Shown here: positions 6,337 through 12,182 of the stretch, piece after piece
Numbering within the stretch: the first letter of the stretch is position 1
How the letters are laid out: each line of letters begins with the position of its first letter
Origin: Candidatus Sodaliphilus limicaballi
GTDB lineage: Bacteria; Bacteroidota; Bacteroidia; Bacteroidales; Muribaculaceae
Length of the DNA: 22,229 bases
Assembly (NCBI GenBank): GCA_018065815.1
Contig: JAGHSP010000270.1
Coordinates: 1 to 22,229 of the forward strand
Direction: 5' to 3'
Notes under the pieces: generated by a model
What the model saw: only the letters and a program-made list of their open reading frames with translations
What the model was told of the DNA's origin: nothing
Database searches by the model: none
Made by a program: the position numbers and the translations under genes

Positions 6337-6504
6337 AAGTTTGAACCTACCGTCACGTCGCCTGTGCACAGGGAGATCGAAGTTCTCTGTGCGATAGACC
6401 TTCGAGGTGTCAATGCCACGTTTTCCATCAAGGAAATACATGTAGCAATGCTGACACCCCTCGCTCACCTTGTGGCAGCCATGCCAGGGATTCCAGATGA
6501 TCAT
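6337..6504 (-). pseudogene. DUF5131 (phage Gp37/Gp68-like) protein, 5' fragment
   Basis: From ATG 6504 the first 56 residues begin 'MIIWNPWHGCHKVSEGCQHC' and continue 'YMYFLDGKRGIDTSKVYRTE'. This is the highly characteristic start of DUF5131 proteins, including the cysteine cluster C-(x6)-C-x2-C that these radical-SAM-like proteins share. Normal length is about 230 to 300 residues; everything after 'RRRDGRFKL' (near 6337) is replaced by another gene's sequence. The ATG follows the stop of a preceding short reading frame by one base (TAAAATG). Confidence 0.75.
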
Positions 6505-6505
6505 T

Positions 6506-6553
6506 TTATATTCCGAGTTTCTTCAACCATGCTTTCACACTCTTCTTGTTTTT
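6506..6553 (-). pseudogene. Possible 3' tail of an unidentified gene upstream of DUF5131
   Basis: In a frame different from the metallophosphoesterase, 16 codons read 'KNKKSVKAWLKKLGI' and stop at TAA 6506-6508, one base before the DUF5131 ATG. The spacing suggests the natural upstream partner of the DUF5131 gene, of which only the end is left. The text overlaps the last codons of the metallophosphoesterase. I do not recognise the family, and the stretch is short. Confidence 0.3.
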
Positions 6554-7533
6554 AATGTAATGACTGTTATTTCCGATGGGCAACCGATGCGGAAAGGTGC
6601 GGTACAACCTATACCTGCATTCACATACAACATTCGTCCGTCCTGATCATAGCGCCCGTCACATTCATTGAATGAGAGGTTTGCCAATGACCAGCCGAAA
6701 AGTCTTACCTGTGCCGCATGGGTGTGACCTGCGAGTGTGATCTGTGCATGTGACTTTTGCAGAACCTCGGCCTGCCAATGACTCGGATCATGCGTCATCA
6801 GTATGGTGAGCATACCGTCAAGTCCTGCCATCGCCTTGCTGAGGTCACCCTTCTGAATGGTTCTGAATCCTTGACCGCCATTAATGTTATCTACACCAGC
6901 AACGGATATAGAATCATTACCTTTCTTTATTATGTATGACTCATTCCTGAACACACGCCAGCCAAGAACCTCGCGCTCGTACTGCGTCAGTCGGTCGGCA
7001 GCAGCACAACGTTCCTGGTTATTGCGGTACTCTCGGTCATAGATGAAGAAGTCGTGATTGCCCAGCACGCTCAGCACCCCATCCTTGGCTTTCAGACTCT
7101 TCAATGCCTTTTCGTGAAGCTTTATGCCCTCCATGCTACCCGTTGTCATGTCACCTGTGAAGAGAATGATGTCGGCATTCTGGGCATTGACTTTGTCTAT
7201 AATCTTCTGCAAGTCAGCCATATCTTTAAACGAATCCACATGCAGGTCACTGATGTGTATGACCTTGTAGCCATCAAAAGCCTTGGGCACATCTTGACTG
7301 GCATACTCTATCTGATTGACTTCCACACGGAATCTGCCAATGTGATGACCATAGAACAAGCTGCCCCAGATGAGCAGCAGAATGCCCAATGCCGTCCAAC
7401 CAAACGGAGCATATGGTACATGATAGGTGAATAACTTGCCGATGCCCCATGACAGCAGCCACAGCACATTAGGCACTAGCCAGGCAAAGGTACCAAAGAT
7501 TATGCCTGTCCAAATTACGGATCTCCACCACAT
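6535..7533 (-). CDS. Membrane-anchored metallophosphoesterase (YaeI/YkuE-like)
   Basis: 332-aa calcineurin-like phosphoesterase with two N-terminal membrane segments (residues about 7-30 and 45-62) and all metal-site motifs: 'HISDLHVD' (Asp96, His98), 'LFTGDMT' (Asp128), 'VLGNHDFF' (Asn159, His160), 'MTHDPSHW' (His248) and 'LAGHTHAAQ' (His270, His272). Related enzymes hydrolyse phosphomonoesters or lipid-linked phosphates at the membrane; the substrate is unknown. Relatives I recall are about 370 residues and have another membrane stretch before the 'WWR' motif, so this protein, starting M-WWR at ATG 7533, may lack about 40 N-terminal residues. The start lies 15 nt after a hexapeptide-transferase remnant. 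Confidence 0.82.
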   Translation of the reverse strand: MWWRSVIWTGIIFGTFAWLVPNVLWLLSWGIGKLFTYHVPYAPFGWTALGILLLIWGSLFYGHHIGRFRVEVNQIEYASQDVPKAFDGYKVIHISDLHVDSFKDMADLQKIIDKVNAQNADIILFTGDMTTGSMEGIKLHEKALKSLKAKDGVLSVLGNHDFFIYDREYRNNQERCAAADRLTQYEREVLGWRVFRNESYIIKKGNDSISVAGVDNINGGQGFRTIQKGDLSKAMAGLDGMLTILMTHDPSHWQAEVLQKSHAQITLAGHTHAAQVRLFGWSLANLSFNECDGRYDQDGRMLYVNAGIGCTAPFRIGCPSEITVITLKTRRV

Positions 7534-7548
7534 GTTAATAATAAGTTG

Positions 7549-7599
7549 CTATACGTTCTTTATTAATTTCGCGGGATAACCTGCGTGCCGCCTGAAATG
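7549..7599 (-). pseudogene. Hexapeptide acetyltransferase, last 16 codons
   Basis: On the minus strand, 17 codons read HFRRHAGYPAKLIKNV then TAG (7549-7551). The last 11 residues are nearly identical in pattern to the end of the complete acetyltransferase at 3673 (AGVPAKFIKNV), and the bases are also similar. It begins directly after the two stop codons that end the small winged-helix gene, so it is another case of an intact gene abutting the 3' end of an unrelated one. No coding role is expected. Confidence 0.6.
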
Positions 7600-7603
7600 T
7601 TTA

Positions 7604-7783
7604 TTACTCAGCAGGAGCCCACTTGCAACGTACAGGAGAAACGATAGCACCTTCCTCTTTAAGCTGCTTCATGGCTTTGTCAACTTCCTTGCGGTCGAGA
7701 CCAGAAAGTTCTGCAATTTTACCTGCATTGAGAGGCTGACCTGCCTCTCTCATTGTTGCCAATACTTTGTCTTTTACTTCCAT
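7604..7783 (-). CDS. Small winged-helix (MarR-like) DNA-binding protein
   Basis: 59-aa protein from ATG 7783 to TAA 7604-7606. The sequence begins 'MEVKDKVLATMREAGQPLNA' and continues with the helix-turn-helix 'GKIAELSGLDRKEVDKAMKQ', then 'LKEEGAIVSPVRCKWAPAE', where 'EEGAIVSP..CKW' forms the wing. It is a single minimal winged helix without dimerisation or ligand domains. Such stand-alone proteins recur in Bacteroidales; targets are unknown. An A/T-rich leader with a long run of T on the plus strand lies upstream (7784-7886). The gene looks intact. Confidence 0.75.
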   Translation of the reverse strand: MEVKDKVLATMREAGQPLNAGKIAELSGLDRKEVDKAMKQLKEEGAIVSPVRCKWAPAE

Positions 7784-7886
7784 AATAATTATTTTTTTTG
7801 TGTGATTAAATATTTAAGTTTCGGATGTTGTCAAATAATACTTTATTCATAGGCAAGACAGCAAATTACAACTTGTGAAACTTGAA

Positions 7887-8255
7887 TTAAATGTATTTTT
7901 GCCTAATTGCTTTTGGCAGTTTGGAAACAACAAGGTCGTATGACTCCTTAATCAAGCCTTCAACCAACTCTTTTTCCAACTGTTCGTAATACACATCACT
8001 CCAATGCTTTTTGTTCCAGTGCCATGCTGGAAGTATAGCGGAATAATGCTCTCGCAGTTCCTCGTTTCTTTCAGGAGTTAACTTCAAGGCAAACCGTGGC
8101 CGACCATCACTTATGTCATGCTTCCCTCCACCAAGCCAAAGGCAGAGGAATATCTTACCTTCTATGCGGTATGTTATGATGTCATCACCAAAAGGCTGGT
8201 CTTCGGTTACGCCGTTGATAGAGAGTGTATAATATCTTACTTGTTCAATGTCCAT
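7887..8255 (-). CDS. MmcQ/YjbR family protein
   Basis: 122-aa protein of the MmcQ/YjbR family, a small CyaY-like alpha/beta fold proposed to bind DNA. Recognisable family text includes 'VTEDQPFGDDIITYRIEGKI' at the start, 'RFALKLTPERNEELRE', 'PAWHWNKKHWSDV' (the conserved W-N-K-xHW motif) and the C-terminal 'LIKESYDLVVSKLPK'. The length is usual. It is a single gene, with no partner within 100 bp downstream. Cellular role is not established for the family. Confidence 0.88.
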   Translation of the reverse strand: MDIEQVRYYTLSINGVTEDQPFGDDIITYRIEGKIFLCLWLGGGKHDISDGRPRFALKLTPERNEELREHYSAILPAWHWNKKHWSDVYYEQLEKELVEGLIKESYDLVVSKLPKAIRQKYI

Positions 8256-8574
8256 AGTTAAATGAGTTGGGTTGCCTATTTACCGATGCACCAATAGCAA
8301 TCAGTTGAATATCAGCGTTCTACGTTTTTAATCGGTACAAGCACGTTTTTAGCAAATGTACCGGAAATAACGGAAAATGCAATCGCTTGATAATAAGCGG
8401 TTTGCAGAATCACCTTGTACCGCAATTTAAACTCGATTTTGGAGATTCCTCGTGGAATGTACTATCCCGCTGGATTTCAATGAGTTTCTCCCTGTACACT
8501 ACAATATTTCAATAATGGAGCAAAGGTACGAATTTTTGCTGATAAGACGTGCCGTTAGCATCAGTTTTTATACA
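8256..8574. other. Gene-free stretch with repeats and one promoter element
   Basis: ACGTTTTTA occurs at 8322-8330 and 8343-8351. CGGTACA (8333-8339) is an inverted copy of TGTACCG (8357-8363), and a third TGTACCG lies near 8415. A TAnnTTTG-type element (TACCTTTG, minus strand, 8528-8521) could start a transcript toward the MmcQ gene, but no -33 TTG is visible. A minus-strand open stretch of 49 codons (8312-8461) lacks a start codon and matches nothing I know. Confidence 0.3.
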
Positions 8575-9972
8575 CTACACAAACAAATCATCCATGGTAA
8601 GCATACTCTGGATGTTGTGAGTATCAGAACCTGGCGTTACTCCGTTCGAGGTAATCAGAGTGAGGTGTATTGTCTTCTGCGTCTCTGTTTCTGTTTGAAG
8701 AGTGTCAATGCGATTCTGCATCTTTTCTAGCTCCTCTTCATTAAGAGCATATTTACCTTTGCTATACTTCATCTCACATACATTGATGACGCTGTCATTT
8801 CGGTCAATGAGAAGATCTATCTGTGCACCTGGACCACTCCACGAGTGTGCTGTACTGATGACAGCACCGAAGCCAAGTGCCTTCTTGATTTGTTCGATGT
8901 GCTGAAGGCATACTCGCTCAAAGGCAAGTCCTGCCCAAGTATTGTGGAGAGTGGAATTGTACATGCTTGTCCAGAAGGTTTTGTCTCCATTTGCATTTTT
9001 CTGTGCAAATTGGAAATAGAATAGGGTATAGTTGTCCATAAGCTGATACATGGCATCTTTAATTTTTTTGCCTAGACAAGTGTATTTACGGATAAATCCA
9101 CATTGTTCCAATTCTTTGAGAGCCTTACTGAAATGTTCGCTATCAGTTATCTTTGCTTTCTCCAGCAACTCATTTCTTACCATGCCCGCTTTCTTGGTGG
9201 ACAAAGCATTGATAATAGCGATATGCAACCTAGGGTTTTTGAATAATGAAGCATAAAGAGCATTATACTCACTAGCAAGTTCGCCATCTTCTTCGAAGAA
9301 CATACGGTCAAGATTCTGAGCTACGCTAAGTCCTTTCTGCATGAAACTCCAATAATATGGAATGCCGCCAATCGCCATGTATGCCTCCATGATGAGATTG
9401 CGTTTATAGCCAAATCCTTGACTCTTACAAAAGAGTTCGCATTCGTGGAGGGTGAAAGGATGAAGATGAATCTTTTTTGTCAAACGATTGTGAAGTCCAC
9501 CATAGTTCATCACAATATTGTCTATAATCCATGATGTGGCACTACCACATACAACAAGGATGATGTCCTTGCGAGCCGTTGCCCAACTGTTCCAGAAGTG
9601 ATCTAGAGCACGTATGAAGTTTGAACGTGTGGTGTCCATCCATGGAAGTTCATCTATGAATACTACTTTCTTGCCTTCTGGAAGGCTTTCAAGCCAATCT
9701 TCCAAGAGGTGGAATGCCTCATTCCATGTTTTGGGCAAGGCTTTGCGTCCCATGCCTACACGATACAACGACTGACGGAACTCTGATAATTGCTCTTTAA
9801 GAGGTGCGTCAAGTATTCCTGTATGTTGGAAAGCAAATTTATATTCAAAAGTCTCTCGTATGAGAAAAGTTTTTCCCACACGACGACGTCCATATACTGC
9901 AATGAATTCTGATTGACCGGATTCGAAGGCACTCAGCAAAGCTTCCTTTTCTTTTTCTCTACCTATGAGCAT
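8575..9972 (-). CDS. ATPase_2 / DUF234 protein (AAA-type ATPase with nuclease-like C-terminus), copy 1
   Basis: 465-aa protein of the archaeal-type ATPase family (ATPase_2) fused to DUF234. Walker A is 'GRRRVGKT' (residues 28-35), Walker B 'VVFIDELPW' (103-111) and the sensor region 'VVCGSATSWI'. A winged-helix segment follows (about 255-300), and the C-terminal domain has a PD-(D/E)XK-like arrangement: 'LAFERVC' (Glu352), 'GAQIDLLIDR' (Asp386) and 'NVCEMKYS' (Glu400, Lys402). ATP binding and a nuclease fold are inferred from these motifs; the role is unknown, although such proteins are common in accessory regions of anaerobes. It is paralogous along its whole length to the protein at 10252-11676. 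The start at 9972 is supported by the promoter element at 10000-10007. Confidence 0.88.
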   Translation of the reverse strand: MLIGREKEKEALLSAFESGQSEFIAVYGRRRVGKTFLIRETFEYKFAFQHTGILDAPLKEQLSEFRQSLYRVGMGRKALPKTWNEAFHLLEDWLESLPEGKKVVFIDELPWMDTTRSNFIRALDHFWNSWATARKDIILVVCGSATSWIIDNIVMNYGGLHNRLTKKIHLHPFTLHECELFCKSQGFGYKRNLIMEAYMAIGGIPYYWSFMQKGLSVAQNLDRMFFEEDGELASEYNALYASLFKNPRLHIAIINALSTKKAGMVRNELLEKAKITDSEHFSKALKELEQCGFIRKYTCLGKKIKDAMYQLMDNYTLFYFQFAQKNANGDKTFWTSMYNSTLHNTWAGLAFERVCLQHIEQIKKALGFGAVISTAHSWSGPGAQIDLLIDRNDSVINVCEMKYSKGKYALNEEELEKMQNRIDTLQTETETQKTIHLTLITSNGVTPGSDTHNIQSMLTMDDLFV

Positions 9973-9999
9973 GGCGTAATTTGTTGAATTTTACGGGTG

Positions 10000-10007
10000 C
10001 AAAGTTA
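10000..10007 (-). promoter_or_regulatory. TAnnTTTG promoter element of ATPase copy 1
   Basis: TAACTTTG on the minus strand, 28 nt before the start codon at 9972. No well-placed -33 TTG was found. Confidence 0.45.
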
Positions 10008-10066
10008 TTAATTTATTTTCAAATAAAGAAGGGAAAACGCTAAAAATATATTTGAACTTGTCGGAA

Positions 10067-10211
10067 ATCTATAATTTTGCGCATGATTTACGCCGACTAC
10101 AAGTGTTTTTTCTGTATTAAACGAGCTGCGAGTATAAGCCAAGATACTATACTTTTCCTTAATCTCGTTTGTAGTGTAGAACTCAGTGATAGGCTTGCGT
10201 TCGGGCTCTGA
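10067..10211 (-). pseudogene. Open stretch between the two ATPase genes, possible HTH-protein remnant
   Basis: A minus-strand frame without a start codon contains 'SEPERKPITEFYTTNEIKEK' followed by YSI. The second part resembles the 'TEFYT..EI..KY.I' beginning of small excisionase-like helix-turn-helix proteins found on Bacteroidota mobile elements, after which the resemblance stops. It fills most of the 280-bp gap between the paralogous ATPase genes. The assignment is weak: short match, no start codon, from memory of the pattern only. Confidence 0.2.
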
Positions 10212-10251
10212 TAAATTCTGACATGTTGATTTAGTTTAATCGTTATACATT

Positions 10252-11676
10252 TTATGATAGCAGATCATCTAATGATAGCTTACCTTGAATCGAAGAAGTG
10301 TACATGTTCTGTTTTATTCCCGAAGAGGCTATCATTGTAAGGCGAAGAGTTTTCTTTGTTCCTGTTACTTCTCGAAATAAATCCCTACGTTCACGCAGCC
10401 ATTCTACATAGTCTTTCTTTAACTCATACTCGTGGTCAGAATATTTCATCTCGCATAAATCGATAGCTTTATCTCCACGATCTATTATCAAGTCAATCTG
10501 AGCACTTTGTTCAGTGCCACTGTAAGTCCAGGAGCATACATCGCTGGCAATGCCGGATATTCCAAGCGCTGTCCTAATTTGATTGATGTGAAGAATGCAT
10601 ACCTGTTCGAAAGCATATCCTGCCCATGCATTACGCTTACCTTCTTCCATATTACTCCAGGCGTGTTCATTCATGCCATGATAGTTTTTGACAAATCGTA
10701 GGTAGAAGAGCGTGTACATGTCTGAGAGTTGATACAACATATCCCTCTCTTTCTTTCCGAATGCCTGATAACGGCGAAGGAAGTCGCATTTTACTAGATT
10801 GTCTAAGGCTTCCGTAATCTTACCACTATCTTTTACCTTTAGATGATCAATAAGTTCTGACCTTGTCATTCCCTTCAGTTTTGTTGCTAGTACTTCAACG
10901 ACACGCCTATACAAATTTGCTTCATTGAACAGAGAATTAAAGAGGAAATTGTACTCAGTTTTCAGTACAGCATCCTGACTAAAGAAGAGATCGTCGATGT
11001 TTTGCCATAAAGTAAGCTCCGGTCGAAGAAGTGATAGATAAAATGGTGTACCACCGAGTATCATGTATGTGTCAAGAACATCTTTGCGATCCCATTCAAT
11101 ATTGATACTCTTTAGGTATTCCTCTGTTTCTTTCAGTGTAAAAGGTGCAAGGCGGATTGGTCGGGTGACACGGTTGTGTAAACCTCCCTTATCGCCAAGC
11201 AGTTTGTTTGTCATCCATGTCGTTGCACTGCCACATACAACTAATTTTAAGCCACGACGTTCTGCAGCCCACCCATTCCAAAACAATTCAAGTGCACGTA
11301 TGAAACCAGATTTCGGGGTGTCAAGCCATGGAAGTTCATCTATGAATATTACTATTTTCTCCTTTTCGCAAACAGTATCAATGTATTCACGCAATTGACT
11401 GAAAGCCTCAAACCAATCTTTGGGCTTTGTCCTTTTTACTCCGCTATATTTAGCAAGTTGTTCTTGCCAAAGTTTCAGTTGCTCGGATCGTGAAATCTTA
11501 TATACACCTGTTGCATAGAAATCGAAAGACTCTGAAAAGAATTGTTTTACAAGGAAAGTTTTTCCAATACGTCTTCGTCCATAAACAGCTATAAATTCTG
11601 CTTTATCAGATTCGATGCATTTTGAAAGTATGTCTTGTTCATGCTTTCTGCCTATGATTGTACTTTTGTAAGCCAT
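10252..11676 (-). CDS. ATPase_2 / DUF234 protein (AAA-type ATPase with nuclease-like C-terminus), copy 2
   Basis: 474-aa paralogue of the protein at 8575-9972, with the same domain order. Walker A is 'GRRRIGKT' (33-40), Walker B 'FIDELPWLD' (111-119, Asp113), sensor 'VVCGSATTWM'. The DUF234 domain has 'YAFEQVC' (Glu357), 'SAQIDLIIDR' (Asp395) and 'DLCEMKYS' (Glu409, Lys411). Both end in a similar '(L/M)DDL' tail. Divergence is considerable (many substitutions, small insertions such as 'YSGTEQ'), so this is not a recent duplication. Start is the ATG at 11676; a promoter with -7 TAACTTTG lies at 11702-11730. All catalytic residues look intact in both copies. Confidence 0.88.
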   Translation of the reverse strand: MAYKSTIIGRKHEQDILSKCIESDKAEFIAVYGRRRIGKTFLVKQFFSESFDFYATGVYKISRSEQLKLWQEQLAKYSGVKRTKPKDWFEAFSQLREYIDTVCEKEKIVIFIDELPWLDTPKSGFIRALELFWNGWAAERRGLKLVVCGSATTWMTNKLLGDKGGLHNRVTRPIRLAPFTLKETEEYLKSINIEWDRKDVLDTYMILGGTPFYLSLLRPELTLWQNIDDLFFSQDAVLKTEYNFLFNSLFNEANLYRRVVEVLATKLKGMTRSELIDHLKVKDSGKITEALDNLVKCDFLRRYQAFGKKERDMLYQLSDMYTLFYLRFVKNYHGMNEHAWSNMEEGKRNAWAGYAFEQVCILHINQIRTALGISGIASDVCSWTYSGTEQSAQIDLIIDRGDKAIDLCEMKYSDHEYELKKDYVEWLRERRDLFREVTGTKKTLRLTMIASSGIKQNMYTSSIQGKLSLDDLLS

Positions 11677-11701
11677 ATTACCTTTATTCTGATTTTGGTT
11701 G

Positions 11702-11730
11702 CAAAGTTAATAAAACAAATCGAAAAACAA
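11702..11730 (-). promoter_or_regulatory. Promoter of ATPase copy 2
   Basis: On the minus strand TAACTTTG (11709-11702) is the -7 element and TTG (11730-11728) lies 18 nt upstream as a -33 element, slightly shorter than the usual 19-21. It sits about 25 nt before the ATG at 11676. Confidence 0.55.
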
Positions 11731-11844
11731 GCGATAGTAGGGCGGTAAACCCTCAAAAAAAATGCGTTAGCGTCCTGTTATAGGTGGTTTTTGTGCGTTT
11801 TGTTTCTTGTTTTCGTGTCATATATAAAACAGTTATAGGGAAAT

Positions 11845-11895
11845 TACAAAAGAGATTGAATCAACCATCTGAATGTTGAAACAATCTCTTTTGTA
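11845..11895. repeat. 51-nt two-tier palindrome
   Basis: TACAAAAGAGATTG (11845-11858) is perfectly complementary to CAATCTCTTTTGTA (11882-11895). Inside it, after a symmetric AA/AA internal loop, TCAAC (11861-11865) pairs with GTTGA (11875-11879) around a 9-nt loop. Neither side is followed by a good T-run. It lies in the gene-free stretch between ATPase copy 2 and mnmE, 135 nt upstream of the ATPase promoter. It could be a structured RNA, a protein-binding palindrome or the remains of a mobile element end. Confidence 0.7.
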
Positions 11896-12003
11896 GTCAA
11901 AAGTTATTATTTGTCCCTTGCCTTCGGCTGTAGCCTTCCCACTGTTAGGGCGGCTTGGGGACTTGCCCCCGTTAGAATACGTTCGTGCTGGGCGAACAAA
12001 AAG

Positions 12004-12030
12004 TTACACTTTCTTACGTGGAAAGTGTAA
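12004..12030 (-). terminator. Hairpin with U-run, possible terminator (minus strand)
   Basis: The 10-bp perfect stem TTACACTTTC/GAAAGTGTAA with a 7-nt loop is followed on the minus strand by CTTTTTG. It lies about 150 nt past the mnmE stop and could end that transcript before it reaches the ATPase promoter. Confidence 0.4.
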
Positions 12031-12126
12031 TTTATGGAGTTAGATTTACCAGAAGAACTATTGATGTGGAATTATACAATATTGATTATCAAGCAAATAA
12101 TAGCAACGCAATCATACAATTATTGA

Positions 12127-12146
12127 CTGTTAAAAACACTTAACAG
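12127..12146 (-). terminator. Short hairpin just past mnmE
   Basis: CTGTTAA (12127-12133) pairs with TTAACAG (12140-12146) across 6 nt, some 37 nt beyond the mnmE stop codon on the minus strand. It is AT-rich with only a poor U-run, so it is a weak terminator candidate. Confidence 0.3.
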
Positions 12147-12182
12147 GAATATGTAACCTATTGATATATAGACAGTTACAAG

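Larger units (their letters stand above)
11896..12182. other. Hairpin-rich gene-free region between mnmE and ATPase copy 2
   Basis: Besides the 51-nt palindrome before it, this stretch holds GGCT-gt-AGCC (11926-11935), GGGG-acttg-CCCC (11957-11969), GTTCGT/GCGAAC (11981-11997), TTACACTTTC/GAAAGTGTAA (12004-12030) and CTGTTAA/TTAACAG (12127-12146). The piece 11915-12000 is clearly more GC-rich than its surroundings. No convincing gene was found; a 30-codon AT-rich frame at 12034-12126 is not supported. Confidence 0.5.

Noticed and set aside
335..7606. Integron cassette array
   Set aside because: Co-oriented single genes suggested cassettes, but the joins fall inside coding sequences and I see no attC-like recombination sites or integrase.
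8312..8461. 49-codon start-less minus-strand open stretch upstream of the MmcQ gene
   Set aside because: It has no start codon and I know no matching family; a frame of this length is expected by chance.
11845..11895. CRISPR repeat or array
   Set aside because: The palindrome is a single copy with no regularly spaced repeats and no cas genes nearby; the Cas4-like protein at 14660 is a stand-alone PD-(D/E)XK protein.
11911..12000. tmRNA, rRNA or known riboswitch in the GC-rich core
   Set aside because: I could not match the sequence to conserved elements of these RNAs; it is reported only as a hairpin-rich region.
12034..12126. 30-codon frame MELDLPEELLMWNYTILIIK... on the plus strand
   Set aside because: It is short, AT-rich, sits next to a hairpin that looks like a terminator, and has no clear ribosome site; it is below what chance gives.
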